DNA of 64,000 bases from Cephalopachus bancanus (Eukaryota > Chordata > Mammalia > Primates > Tarsiidae). Location of the stretch: positions 4,294,501-4,358,500 of the forward strand of contig JAPVLO010000161.1 of NCBI GenBank assembly GCA_027257055.1. The letters run 5' to 3'. Numbering within the stretch: position 1 is the stretch's first letter; every line of letters begins with the position of its first letter. Under the pieces are notes generated by a model. It saw nothing but the letters and a program-made list of their open reading frames with translations, searched no databases and was not told where the DNA came from. Shown here piece by piece: positions 10,806 to 23,048 of the stretch. A program made the position numbers and the translations under genes.

Positions 10806-13005
10806 CCTTTTGAGGTCTTAATGAGTATCTATGTAAGTCCATTTTTTCCCCCTTTCTTAAACTTTTTTGGTGGTTGTCTAAAAGTTTTCAACATATACAT
10901 ATGCATACAAAAACATATATAACATACATAATTGAAAATATTATTGCTTTAGTATTTTAAACTGTTATCTGTTAGATCAATTAAAAATAAGACCTTCATT
11001 TATTCCTTCTTTGATGCTCTTTTTTTCTTTATATAGATACAAGTTTCTGATCTGTATTATTTTCTTTCTCTCTAAAGAACTTTTGACAGTAATTCTTGCA
11101 AAACAGGTCTACTAGCAACAATCTTCTCAATTCTTATTTGTCCAAGAAAGTCTTTATTTCTCTTTAACTTTTGAAAAATAATTTCACAGGATACAGAATT
11201 CTAGGTTGGTAATGTTTTTCCTCACTCAAAACTTCATACAATTCACTTTATTCTGTTTTTGCTTGCATGATTTCTGAGGAGAAGCTGTATGTATTTTTTT
11301 GTTTTGCTTTGTTTTAGGTAAGGTGCTTTCCTCCTCTGGCTTCTTTGAAGATTTTTTTCTATCTTTGTTTTCTATAGTCTGAATGTGATATGCCTAGTTT
11401 TTTGTTTTGCTTTGCATTTATTTCTTGGTGTTCTCTGAGCTTTCTGGTCCTATGGTTGGGTGTCTGACATTAATTCTAGGAAGTACTTAGTAATTCTTGC
11501 TTCAAATATTGACTCTGTTCCTTTCTATCTGTCTTTTCCTTTTGGTATGTATTTCCATTATGTATATTTATACCCTTTGTAGTTATCCAGTACTTAGATA
11601 TTCTGGGCTATATTGCCTCTTCAGTTTTTGTTCTCTTTGCTTTTCAGTTTTGGAAGTTTCTATTGACATATCATCAAGCCCAGAGATTCTTTTGTCTATT
11701 GTGTTCAGTCTACTAATAGGCCCATCAAAAGCATTTCCATTACAGTTTCATTTTATCTTTAATGTTTAGTTTTAATTCTTTTTAGGATTTGCATCTCTGT
11801 GTTTATATTACCCATCTATTCTTGCATGCTATCTACTTTATCCATTACAGTTCTTAGCATATTAATTATAGTTTTAAATTCCTGGCCTGAAAATTGTAAC
11901 ATCCCCACTTTGTCTGTTTCTTATGCTTGCTCTATCTTGTCAACTTTTTTTTTTTTTTTTTTTTGCCTTTTAGTATGCCTTGTAACTTTTTCTCTAAAGT
12001 CAGACATAATGTTCTGGGTAAAAGGAACTATGGTGGTAAGAAGTGAGGAACCAGGAAGGGTTCTATAGTCCTACGATTAGGTATCAGCCTTCTAGTGAAC
12101 CTATGCCTCTGAATTGTGAACTTCACAAGTGTTTCTCAGTATTTTTTCTCTTTTCTTAGGATGGTTATAGTAAGCTAGAGATGGGCATTTCTCTTCTCCT
12201 TTATGGAAGGTTAGAGTGGGCTAGAGTTGGGTATTTCCTTTCTCTTAAGTCACTTAGGCTCTGATAAAACTCCAGCAGATTAGGCTGTGCTTAAATACTT
12301 TATTCTGAAGGCAGACCACCTTAAAAACAACAGGATACTCCCACATACTTCAAGTTGATTCCTTTTCCACTCCCCTGCCAGGAGAATGAGGTGATTTTTC
12401 TCTGATATTTACTGTAAGAAACAGGTCGAGCTCCCATAGATAAAATTCACAAAAGCAAAAGTGAAGGGCCTCCCACCCCTATGACTGGGGGTCTCTAGAG
12501 TTTTAATACTCAGACTTGTCCACACTGAAACTCCATCAATTTATCAATTATAATTCAGGCTTTCCTACTCTGGAAATGGTTCCTTTGGAGGTAGCAGTTC
12601 ATGAGTTTCTGCCCTGGTAAGTTGTATCTGTATCTGCCTGTCTTTTTTTCTAGGTCTGGGGGTGGTGACTTGCCCAAACTCACTTCTCTTATAGATCTAA
12701 GAAGAGTTATTGATTTTTCAATTTGTTCAGGTTTACTTGTTATTAGGACTGAGTGGCAACTTCCAGAATCCTTACATGCAGAACTGGAACTTGTGTGTCT
12801 TTTTTATTCATCAGTCTTCCATTACTGCCTTCTTTTTTGTAACTTTGCACCATACCATTTTAATTTACTTGTCATCTGTTTTACTCTATTTTTTTGGAGT
12901 TATTTTCTTAGTGGTTTCCCTGGAAACTGTATTTAGCATATTAATTTGTAACAGTCTAGTTTAGTTAATACCAATTTAATTTCAATAGTGTATAAAGACT
13001 TTGTT
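10806..13005 (-). mobile_element. Old L1-derived sequence (minus strand), ORF1 and 5' regions
   Basis: Long T-rich stretch that reads like the reverse of L1 sequence upstream of ORF2, for example 'tttgctggatatagaattct'-type text and 'gagattcttttgtctatt'. Two L1 segments may be joined near 12650-12700, where endonuclease-region text reappears. Boundaries are approximate. Confidence 0.6.
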
Positions 13006-13007
13006 CA

Positions 13008-13065
13008 TATATGTGTGTGTGTATATATGTATGTATATATGTATATATATCTGTTTCTCACATAT
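13008..13065. repeat. (TG)n/(TA)n simple repeat
   Basis: Alternating TG, then ATGT and ATAT units. Confidence 0.85.
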
Positions 13066-13965
13066 ATATATCTCAACCTGTTTCTTACAGTAAATATCAG
13101 ATAAAAATCACCATATATATATGCATATATATGCGCATTTTACAATCCTGCTATTTTCACAAATTATACCTTTATATTTTATGTGCCTATTAACACAGAT
13201 TTATAATTCTTGCTTTTTACAGAATTGCATTTTTTTCATTTCAATAACTTTTATTTACTTGACTCTCAAGGGAAAGTGAAATAAACTTTTTTTTAAAAAA
13301 AGCTGTTATTCTATAATTTTTCTTTAAATTTTTCTTTAGAGATTATTTTGAACAGATATAAGAAAAGGTGAATCATTATTCTTCAAGGGTGTATTTGTTA
13401 GTTGGAAAATGATAAAATCATTGATTTGAAGCCACATGAAATGGTTGATGAAGTTGAATGAAACAATTTTTAAAAACTACAAATCAGATATAAAGTAATG
13501 ACCGATGTTCTTATGTGACTTAGAAATTATCTTTGAAGGAAATTCTAAAAAAAAGACATTCAAGATGTGTTTTGGGCAACTGTACTGAACAGAACCTCAT
13601 TGGAATTATTATTGCCTTTTTTCATTCTGTGGTTTATTTATTTTTTTAATTTTAAAGTTGTGGGGTACAACTCAGGGTTAGATATACAAATGGTCATTGT
13701 ATAGGTAAAGTTTGTGCCTCACTTTGGTATCTACTTCACCTGGTTTGAGATCAGGTTCCCTTATTGTTGAGATGTATCCCCTTCTACCCCTGGCAGTTTC
13801 CCTATAAATAAAACATACATTTATACTGTCTTTAGTTTTGCTGGATATAGAATTCTTAGTTGACAGGTTTACCCTCCACCCCCCTAATACTTTTAATATG
13901 TCATCCAACTAGCTTTTGGTTTTCATGGTTTCTGATGAAAAATTAGTGGCTAGTTCCTAGCCTGT
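13066..13965 (-). mobile_element. AT-rich tract with further minus-strand L1 fragments
   Basis: 13640-13965 reads as reverse L1 ('ttgctggatatagaattctt'). The part before it is AT-rich without a clear assignment. Confidence 0.45.
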
Positions 13966-15550
13966 GATCCACAGATGAGTTCAAGAAGAGAATAGTGGAT
14001 ATCTTTAGGATGGAAAGCGTCTGATTCCCCCCAAAACACAGATGTGATTAGTAATGGAGAGAAGAGGACCATAAGAGATAAGAGAGATAAGGTATAGGCT
14101 GTTCCATTTTAAACTGGCTATAGAATCCTTATCGCTTGTAGCTTGGTAGGGTTATTATGGCTCAGAAGGTAGCATGTGAGTTGATCATCCATTGAATCTC
14201 TTTTTCAGTCTTATTCATTCTGTAGTTATCAGAAATTTTCTTCTAAACTTTTATCTTTGGTTTCCAGTGTTGAGTTTTGTCTCTCTATTTGTATATCTTC
14301 GTGATTGTTATAATGGAACCTTGGGAGAAAAAAATGAAGCCTTATATTTTAACATGGCTTATATCTTCTTAAATGACTTTTACAGATAAAGGAAGAAAAA
14401 GAATGAGGAATATTACTACTGATAGAAAAATAGAACTCCAGAAAATAGTTGTCCCTCTGCTTTGTGGGAGGCAGACATGAAGAGGCTTGTCAGGAAGCGC
14501 CAGGTATTAATACCTTTGGGAATATAAATCTCTGTAGTTGAGATAAAACATATTTGGAAATGAATAAAGTTGTGTGAAGAAGATCTCTCATGTTTCACAT
14601 CAGTTTTTACCCTAAAGGTTTCCGTCCTAACAAGTAAGTATAAACTGATTCTCAGATCTTTCAATATGGTGACACGTGTTAATGTTACAGTGAGGACACT
14701 TGGAAAACGGCTCAGGGCTCAGACACCCTCATAAAAATTCTGAAGCCTCAAGCTTGCAGAGAGAAGTCAGGGGCAGTGGTTTTGCCAAAGTGATTCAACT
14801 GAAAAAAATTTTGCTTTTTTTTTTCTAACCTCTGGGAAGGGAGTTCAAAGCGTATTTTATGTTCTGAAAGCCAAGTAAAGAAAACTCCCTCCAATGATAT
14901 GGCTATTTGATCTTATATTTCTTGGGCAAGATAAACTATTCTTTTGTGTGGGCTGATGCTGAGACTCTTACTTGCCAACATTCTATTTGGGTTTAATAGG
15001 ATAGATTACCTTGAAACTTCCTGGAGTCAAAACAAGCAACCAGCAGAGGTTGCTGAAGTCAGAGCTGCAAGGTCTTCCAGAAATCACAGAGAAAACTCAT
15101 GTTAAAGAGCAAAACCACATGAGTTCAACTTGATTTCAACCTTCACATTTCCTGGAAATCGCTTATGAAAACGCAGTTTTGGCAATGAATCTGTTAAATA
15201 ATTGAGCTAAGGTCAAGTTTAGCGATGTGTGTGGTGGGGCAGAGGGAGTGTGAGTGGCCACATTGCTTAGGTGTGCACATTGTTAAAGAGACTTGAAATG
15301 AATCTATACCACACTGTTCATACTGAGTTGAGTAGAGCAAGGCTGTCAGGATGGAGTTCTGATCTCACAGCCACAATTCTGTCTATTTGGACCCTGGAAA
15401 TCTCCACAGTTTCTCCTTAAATTATTTGGAAAGTTGGTGGAGACAAATAAAACAATAGCGAGGTAAGTAGTAGGATTTCTGTCAACGCAAGAAAACCAAA
15501 GGTTTGTGCTTTGACTATAGGACTCCATCCTGTTTACCCTCTCAGGGATG
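13966..15550. other. Intergenic, nothing recognised
   Basis: No repeat family or coding frame that I can name. Open frames here are short and without domain-like composition. Confidence 0.5.
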
Positions 15551-15556
15551 ACTTTG

Positions 15557-15833
15557 ATTTTTTTTTTTTTTTTGAGTTGGAGTCTCACTCTGTCACCCAG
15601 ACTGGAGTGCAGTGGCTGCTTCCGATCACTGCAGCCTCGACCTGCTGGGCTCCGGTGATCCTTCCGCCTCAGCCTTCCAAGTAACTTGGAACTACAGGAG
15701 CGCACTACCACACCCGGCTAATTTTTTGATTTATTGTAGAGATGAGGTCTCACCAAGTTGCCCAGGCGGGTCTCGAACCCGCGAGTTCAGGCAATCCACT
15801 CACCTCAGCCTCCCAAAGGCGCGGGATTACAGG
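15557..15833 (-). mobile_element. Alu (minus strand), young lineage type with intact B box
   Basis: Full-length Alu in reverse complement with T tail. The B box at 15769-15779 reads GGTTCGAGACC on the element's strand. 'aaggcgcgggattacagg' marks the lineage. Confidence 0.95.
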
Positions 15834-16269
15834 ATTTTATTACTGCCTTCCAACCTGCCTTTGTCATGAGATTCCCTCATTTGCCTACTTCCTGCAGAGC
15901 CAGGCTGATGCTGAGTCTAAATGGTATCAGAGAGCATGAAGATAACAGCAATTTCCTTGAACACTGAGTGAGTCCAAGTTTTGAACAGTGGTAAGTACCC
16001 AAGATAGGCTGGAGTTTTCTCTTTTGTCATGAGGTAGAGAAGGCAGGCAGATATGGATGGAAGAGGTTTGAACACAAACTTCTCCGGTTGGGTGCATTTT
16101 TCTCTAGCTCATAGAAGGGCAGACAGACTGGCCTGCAATTTATTTTTCTATGGCAAAAGCCACACAGCTCAGGTCTTTCTAGCTGCTTATCAATACCACT
16201 TGGGTGTTGTAATAGCGTGACTTAAACGAAATTCAATGTTCCTCACCTCTTTCACAACCAGAAACCTAG

Positions 16270-16560
16270 AGATTTTGCCCGAGTCACCCTTTCTTTCAAA
16301 CCACATACAACCACATCAATCACCAGGCCCTAGACTCCTTCCTCAATCTCTCTAGGGGTTGCCTCCTCTTACTTTCAGAGTTTCGTCCACCCTCACTTCC
16401 TTCTTAGATCAATGCAGTCTTCATAACTAGTCTCTCTGTCAAGTAGGCCATGGTCTCGGGTCTTTTGCTCATGCTAATCCCTCTGCTTGGAACGCACTGT
16501 CTTCATACTTCCTGACTTATTTTTCAGGAAGTTTGTCCTGCCCTTCCCTGTACAAAAATT
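16270..16560 (+). repeat. L2-type LINE fragment
   Basis: 'ctcatgctaatccctctgct' followed by 'ggaacgcactgtcttc' resembles the diverged L2 text 'ccctctgcctggaa'. Ancient, boundaries vague. Confidence 0.5.
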
Positions 16561-16573
16561 ATAGATGGGATTT

Positions 16574-17062
16574 GTCTGTGATGATTAATTTTAGGCATCA
16601 GCTTGACTGCATCACAAGAGGTCCAGGTTGATTTTTTTTTTCTCCCGGATGCATCTGTGAGGGCGTTTCTTGATGAGGTTAGGCATTTCAGTTGGTGAAC
16701 TCAATAAAACCAATGGCCTTCTCCAGTGTGGGTGGGCATTATCCAACCCACTGAGGGCCTGATCAGAACAAAAAGGTGGAAGAAGGAGATGTTTGCCCTT
16801 TTTTCTTCCCACCTGCCTACTGAACTGGGGAATCTTGTCTCATCTTCTCCTGCCTTTACACCCTCAGCTGCCCTCGTTCTCTGGCCTCTAGATTCAGACC
16901 GGAAGTTGTACCACCAGCTTTCCTGGGTCTCCAGCTTGCAGGCAGCAGAGAATGGACTTTCCAGTCTCCAAAATCATGTGTGTCAATTCCTCATAATACA
17001 ACTCCTTTTATCCATATATGTCTCCTATTGGTTCTGTTTTTCTGGAGAACCACAATTACTAC
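16574..17062 (+). repeat. Ancient interspersed repeat, LTR-like
   Basis: Begins TGTGATGATTAATTTTAGGC and ends near GGAGAACCACAATTACTACA, a layout seen in a common mammalian repeat ('tgtgatggttaatttt' to 'ggagaaccctgactaataca'). I cannot name the family from memory with certainty. Confidence 0.55.
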
Positions 17063-17171
17063 AGTGTCTATATTAGGAATCCTGTCAATATCAGTGTTGC
17101 ATCAAAAGATGGGGTGGAGGAGAAAGGTAGAGTAGGCTGGGACACTAGCAGCTTCTCTAAGGTTTTTTGTT

Positions 17172-17444
17172 TTGAGTTGGAGTCTCACTCAGTCGCCCAG
17201 ACTGGAGTGCAGTGGCCGCTCCGGGCCACCGCAGCCTCGACCTGCTGGGCTCCGGTGATCCTTCTGCCTCAGCCTTCTGAGTAGCCGGAATTACAGGCAT
17301 GAGCTACCACGCCCAGCTGATTTTTTGATTTATTGTAGAGATGAGGTCTCGCTGCCCAGGCGGGTCTCGAACCCATGGGCTCAGGCAGTCCACTCACCTC
17401 AGCCTCCCAAAGGCGCGGGATTACAGGCTGAGCCACCGAGCCCG
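17172..17444 (-). mobile_element. Alu (minus strand) with perfect 16-bp target-site duplication
   Basis: Flanked by GCTTCTCTAAGGTTTT at 17151-17166 and again at 17445-17460. Deletion-type left arm ('gctgcccaggcggg'). The perfect duplication suggests a fairly recent insertion. Confidence 0.96.
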
Positions 17445-17481
17445 GCTTCTCTAAGGTTTTATTTAAAAAACATAGAGATAT

Positions 17482-17752
17482 AGGCCGGGTGCAGTGGCTC
17501 AAGCCTGTGATCCCAGCACTTTGGGAGGCCGAGGCGAGAGGATTGCCTGAGCCAGGGATTCGGCCAACTTGGTGAGACCTCGTCTACAATAAATCAAAAA
17601 AACTGTCGGGCATGGTGGTGCATGCCTAGTTCCAGCTGCTTGGAAGGCTGAAGCAGAAGGATCACCTGAGCCCAGCAGGTCGAGGCTGTGGTGACCGTAA
17701 ATGTGCCACTGCACTCCAGCCTGGATGACAGAGTGAGACTACAACTCAAAAA

Positions 17753-17760
<8 letters not shown>
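17482..17760 (+). mobile_element. Alu (plus strand)
   Basis: Begins GGCCGGGTGCAGTGGCTCAA and ends in an A tail that runs into a GA repeat. Confidence 0.95.

Positions 17761-17783
<23 letters not shown>
17761..17783. repeat. (GA)n microsatellite at the Alu tail
   Basis: About eleven GA units directly after the A tail. Confidence 0.95.
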
Positions 17784-18009
17784 TAAATAGAAATTCAGAA
17801 AGACAGAACAAGAACGAGAAAACGTGAGAGTTGACAGCAAGAGAGACACTTCAGTCAAAATATTCACATTTGTTAAATCTGTGCGATAAGTATACTGATG
17901 CCTGTTATTTTGCGTGTGTTTAAAATATTTCATAATTAAAAATAAAACAGTTTAAAATGAGAAATGTCCCCTCCTTTGTACTGCTATATACAGGTGAAAT
18001 TATCTTTTG

Positions 18010-18480
18010 GAAGGTGGGCCCCTGTAGTACACTCAGAATTTTTTCCTCTGGATCAGATGGTAAACCAAAGTTTTTATCTGGAAGTTTTGAGAAGGTTGCA
18101 TCACAATTTGTGGAAGAAACATCCTGGGTTGTGGCAAACAGAAATGAAATAACCGTGCTGAGTGTTCAGCAGTTTTTGACCAAAAACAGCATGACCCCTG
18201 TGCCCTATCCTCTCTATTTACCGGATCTCGCCCCGAGTGACTTTTTTTGTTTGTTTCTCCCAATGAAAAAAGTCCTCAGAGGGAAACATTTTGCTGATGT
18301 TGAAGACGTGAAACAAAAAAACAGCAGAAGCACTAAAAGGCATCAAAATCGATGAGTTAAACCGTTGTGAGCAGTTGAAAAGCATCTCAATAGGTGTATT
18401 GCATCAGAGAGTACTTTGAAGGTGACTGAAGTTTAAACAAGAATAAATACACAGTTTTTTTATAAATGAATTTTTGGTTT
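18010..18480 (+). mobile_element. Mariner-type transposase relic (C-terminal half)
   Basis: One frame reads VVHSEFFPLDQMVNQSFYLE, another then gives YLPDLAPSDFFCLF, and MKKVLRGKHFADVEDVKQK follows, so there are frameshifts between conserved blocks. PDLAPSDFF includes the third catalytic Asp position of mariner transposases. Same family as the relic at 2341-2880. N-terminal half absent. Confidence 0.85.
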
Positions 18481-20130
18481 TGGGGGATTTCCCCCCTCAT
18501 AATCTTCTGTGATAAATCCTTTCATAGGGCTTCTGAGGCGGGACTATCATTGTAGGTTTTTTAGTATGTTCTTTCTACAAAGCTGTAAACTGCCAATGTT
18601 GTGTTTGAGTCTCTATCCTCAGCCTATCAGTACACGGCAGATACTTGCTAGTGACTTGCTTGTGTCTCCAAGGCATCTGTTGTAGCGTAAAGGCTGCTGC
18701 TACTTGTGGTATTGGCAGTCGGCAGGTGTGGGCAGAAACCTGAAGAGGCGAGAGAGGGGGAAGTTGTGTAGAGAACTGGGCAGAACCCATCCATCCCAGC
18801 CAGGAGAGTGATGTGCTGAGGCTGTGAAGACCTTGGACCAAGCCAAGGGGATGCTATGGCTTTCAGGGAAGGCGACGGTCTGGTCTCAGCCAGAGAAGAA
18901 CCCAGCTCCACGGCATCAGATGCCGACTGAAAGCACCTGCAGGAGAGGGTGAAAAGGCTGAAGATCACCTCCCAGCCTGTCCTTTCAGAGAGGATTAAAA
19001 GATTCCTGGACAGGCCAGAGAAGCTAAAACAAAAATAAACAAATAAACATGGAGCACACCTGATTTTGACAAAGGCATGAGAACCAGGAGTACAAGGTTG
19101 GAAGGTAGAAAGATACAGCTGAGAGAAGAGAAGGATGAGACCCAGAACCCTGCCCCATTGGACAATCTGGGTGTGAGAGCAATGGGAGATAAATTGGCTT
19201 CTTTCTTTGGCACCTACTATGTGCTGCGCACACGACCAGGTGCTGGGAATACAATAATGAGCAAAATAAGCTATCATGTGGCTCAGAAAGGTTATGTTAG
19301 CCACGTGACTGAGGCCATTTGTTCATTCAGGGTTACAGATGGAGTCTGTGCACAGCCAGTCCCTACCCTGCACGGCACAATCCTGTTTCCTTCCTTATGT
19401 GATAGCACTGCAGATACCCCTAGAATCCCCTACTCCCCGTGTTCTCTTTTTAGCCTGGACACTCCATCTTTAGAGGAGAAGGCTGGTGGAGGGACTAGAG
19501 GCTGGTGCTGGAGTGACACCGACCAAGAAGGAAGCATTCCGTGCGGTTCTTTCACCATAGAAGCTGAAATGCAGGGAAGATCAAATACTCAAGTTGTTCC
19601 ATGTGATCCCTGGACCACAGAGACTCAAATGCATGAAGGGCCAAACTGGATCCTCTTTATTCCAGAAGGCTGGGAATTGTTGAGGCGGAGGAGGCCCCCG
19701 CTAAGCCCTTCTCTGGGAGGGCATGCCCATGCCTGGCCTGACATTGCCTTCTGGCAATGTAGCACTTTCTGCCTGAGGCAACCAGGGAAATGCAGGCCTC
19801 TGCTGGCTGCCCCAACATCACCCGAGGCTCATGTATACACGGGAGGCTCAGCCAGCCCCGTCCCCCCCATCTCTTGCGGATTCTGCTGCTTTTCCTTTTT
19901 CTGAGGCTATTTTTGGAACTTATTTTTATATGACTTTATTGAGATATAACTCATACAATCCAGTTCTTTGTGCTCGTTTTTACTCTCCTGTCTTCTAGAT
20001 TGAGCTTAGGGGCGAAGTGGGGAAATGTCATTTATTTTGCATACTGCACTCCCCATTCCTTTGCTTACTGAGGACAGCCTGGCATACGGCTCTATTGTTG
20101 GGAAAGCAGAAGGGAGACCATCTGAAAGCC
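18481..20130. other. Intergenic, with an unassigned 828-bp open frame at 19077-19904 (+)
   Basis: The plus-strand frame has 275 codons from ATG to TGA. It is rich in Pro, Ser, Gly, Cys and Trp, with no domain, signal peptide or membrane segment I recognise. Part of it (about 19200-19260, 'gcacctactatgtgctgcgc') lies in text typical of an ancient dispersed repeat. A 218-codon frame (18648-19304) overlaps on the other strand, which suggests local lack of stops in GC-richer DNA rather than a gene. 19920-19975 resembles an L1 3' fragment. Confidence 0.4.
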
Positions 20131-20132
20131 TC

Positions 20133-20421
20133 TTTTTTTTTTTTTTGAGTTGGAGTCTCACTCTGTCGCCCAGTCTGGAGTGCAGTGGTTGCTCCCGGCC
20201 ACCGCAGCCTCGACCTGCTGGGCTCCGGCCATCCTTCCGCCTCAACCTTCCGAGTAGCCGGAATTACAGGCGTGCGCTACCACGCCCAGCTGATTTTTTT
20301 GATTTTATTGTAGAGATGAGGTCTCGCTGCCCAGGCGGGTCTCGAACCCGCGGGCTCAGGCAATCCACTCACCTCAGCCTCCCAAAGGCGCGGGATTACA
20401 GGCTGAGCCACCGAGCCCGGC
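20133..20421 (-). mobile_element. Alu (minus strand), deletion-type, B box intact
   Basis: Flanking near-repeat TGAAAGCCTC / TGAAAGGCTC. The B box on the element's strand at 20338-20348 is GGTTCGAGACC. Left arm lacks 'ccaagtt'. Confidence 0.95.
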
Positions 20422-20854
20422 TTGAAAGGCTCTTACTGAGAATCCAGCTGCATGTCTCTGGGAGGGAGGACAAAGGTCTCTGAAGCCCCATGCAGGTCCC
20501 TGTTGCTGTCTGTCAAGGACACAACTGCAGGTGACAGCCTGGAGAACACCTCCAGGATATACCTCCTGAGACCAAGGAGTCAACAGCACTGAGAGGCCCA
20601 CCCCAGGGAAATGGCCCTGCTCTCCCGCCTCAGGTTGCTGAACTGCCTGAAGCACCCCTCCCTGCTTCTGAGGATGCCCCCACCTTCCTCAAGATACCTC
20701 CACCCAGCTTTCTTTTGTTTCTCAATGTTCTAATTTAATAGGTGTGACGTGAGCCCTACACATCTCTACTTTTATAAAGCACTGGTGATGCCAATAATAA
20801 TTGCAATTGTGTATTGCTTCTGAGGTCCATCACTGTGGAAAATAGTGTGACTTA

Positions 20855-21020
20855 GACAGTGGTCCTCAAACTTGAGGGCATCAAAAATTACCTGGGGGCA
20901 TGTTGCTGTGTGCACCTCCAGAGTTTCTGTTTGCGTAGGTTGTGGTATGATCTGGGAATGTGCATTTCTAACAAGTTCTCAGGTTCTAGTTGAGGGTCCC
21001 ACTTTGAAAAGCATTTTGCT
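20855..21020 (+). mobile_element. MER5-type hAT DNA transposon
   Basis: 'cagtggtcctcaaacttgag' at the left, 'ccagagtttctg', 'gtgcatttctaacaagttct' in the middle, matching MER5A layout. Confidence 0.75.
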
Positions 21021-21064
21021 AAAAGGACAGGCTTCCCTGGAAATCACTCACATCAGAAAGAGTA

Positions 21065-21272
21065 GTTCTTAACCCTGGCTGCAATTAGAATTACCCGGTG
21101 AGCTTCTAAAATTCCTGAGGTCCAAGCAGCATCCCAGAGCATTGGAATCATCTCAGAACCATGAACTCTCTGGGGACGGGAGACAGGGAGGGGGCAAGAC
21201 AGTGATTTTTTTTCAAAAAACTCCTCAGGCAATTATCATGTACAACCAGGCAGGGTTGAGAACCACTGTCTG
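21065..21272 (+). mobile_element. Second MER5-type hAT element
   Basis: Starts 'agttcttaaccctggctgca' and ends 'ggttgagaaccactgtct', the inverted ends of MER5-like elements. Confidence 0.7.
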
Positions 21273-21397
21273 GAGGAGATCTTTGAAGCTCAGCTAACTT
21301 CCAGTGCAGAGAAGAAAGACGCAGAAAGGAAAAAGGGATGAATGTCATAAGAGCCAGAGTGGGGACATGGGCCCTCAAGGGTCTAAGAAAACATGTT

Positions 21398-21701
21398 GTG
21401 GCCAGGCTCGGTGGCACAGCCTGTAATCCCAGCGCTTTGGGAGGCCGAGTTGAGTGGATTGCCTGAGCCCGTGGGTTTGAGACCCACCTGGGCCACTTAG
21501 CGAGACCTCATCTCTACAATAAATCAAAAAAATCAGCCGAGTGTGGTAGTGTGCGCCTGTAGTTCTGGCTACTTGGAAGGCTAAGGCGGAAGGATTGCCG
21601 GAGTCCAGCGGGTCGAGGCTGTGGTGGCTGGGAGCATGCCACTGCACTCCAGTCTGGGCGACGGAGTGAGACTCCAACTCAAAAAAAAAAAAAAAAAAAA
21701 A
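21398..21701 (+). mobile_element. Alu (plus strand) with A tail
   Basis: Begins GGCCAGGCTCGGTGGCACAG. Flanked by AAAACATGTTGT and AAAACATGCTGT, a 12-bp duplication with one change. Confidence 0.95.
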
Positions 21702-22845
21702 ACATGCTGTTTTGGCACAGCCCTAGAATGCCCCTGTAATTAGCACCTAGTCCTAAAAAATTCAGAAATGAGGGCAGAGTCCCTGCCTGGTGTAGTCAGA
21801 CAGGTCCAAGCACAGCTTCAGACCTGATTGCTGAAGACCATCCAGCCAGGAGAGCCTCTGGCCACACCCTGACCTATGCTTGGGGTCTGAGCATGGCCCT
21901 GACTGCAGAGTGCCATGCACTGGGGGTGTGTACCAGGGAGGCTGAAGCACAGCTGTTTCCTCTGTTCAGGCCACTGCCCAGGAGTCCTACGTTGTAAAAC
22001 CTGGAAATGTAAGACAGGCCTGGAGTATGGCCTTTGTCACTCAAAGCCAAGCTCCTTGCTGTGGAGTAGACCTGCCAGATTAAGCTGGAGAATGCTTGGG
22101 TACCACTTTCTAATTGTGCTCATGGCTGACCCACAAAGATTTATCTGAAAGAAAAGCCTCTGAAGTTCATTTTTCTCCAAAACTATGAATAAATTTCAGT
22201 GGGAATCAAAGGTATGTTCACATCTTAAGGGAGAGCTTTGCTTTACTGTGGGTATTGTCAGGATAGGGCAGTGTTGGACAATGAGTCTTCAGGCTTCATT
22301 GGCATTATTTCTGTGTGTCAGAGGTCAGGGACATTGAGTTCTGCTGTCAGTCCCATGGTGAGCAGTGTGTTGTGCAGGAAACACCTGGGGTGAGTTGCTT
22401 AGGAGAGTGAATATTCATAACGAAGTACTGGATTATAATTTGAAAAATCTTAAAACTGCCGATCAGAGAGGATAAAAATCTAAGTCATGATCTCACTGGA
22501 ATTTGCCAGAGGCCGCCTCAACAGAAAGAAAAGCATAAAGAAAAGTGTGCTTTACGCCTAGAACACTCTGTTTTTAGGATTTTAAAAACAATACCAAAAT
22601 GCTTTAGTGATTTTATCCCATGAGCTACCCCTGAAAAAGTATAATAAATGCAATATTTTTAAAAAGGCAGCCTAAAAGACTCTGGGATATCCTACCTAAC
22701 TGGGAACTCAGGTTTTTGGCTAAAGACAAGTCATTCCAAAAAATGAAAAATGGGTGATAACATCTTTCAGGAGTGAAGAAAATATGAGATGCTTCATGGT
22801 ACCTAGAGACAGGAGACCAAAGTTCTGGTCCAAATTTGGGCAGGA
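21702..22845. other. Intergenic, nothing recognised
   Basis: No named repeat or coding frame seen. Confidence 0.5.
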
Positions 22846-22970
22846 TACTTGTAGTCCTAACTACTCAGGAGGCTGAGGCGAGAGGATTACTTGAGCCCAC
22901 AAGTTTGAGTCCTGCATGGGCAACATGGCAAGACTTTGCCTCTAAATAAACAAAAACTGGGGCAGGATCT
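22846..22970 (+). mobile_element. Diverged Alu right-arm-like fragment
   Basis: 'actcaggaggctgaggcgag' and 'cttgagcccacaagtttgag' are Alu text. Short and diverged. Confidence 0.65.
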
Positions 22971-23048
22971 CAGCAAGTACCTGTAATCATATAACTTAAC
23001 TTTTTAGTGCTCTTTGTTTTCTTATTGAAAAAATAAATAAATAAATAG

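Noticed and set aside
17957..18355. 132-codon frame as a possible gene
   Set aside because: It is a frameshifted mariner transposase C-terminus.
18648..19304. 218-codon minus-strand frame
   Set aside because: It overlaps a plus-strand open frame and shows no domain. GC-richer DNA with few stops explains both.
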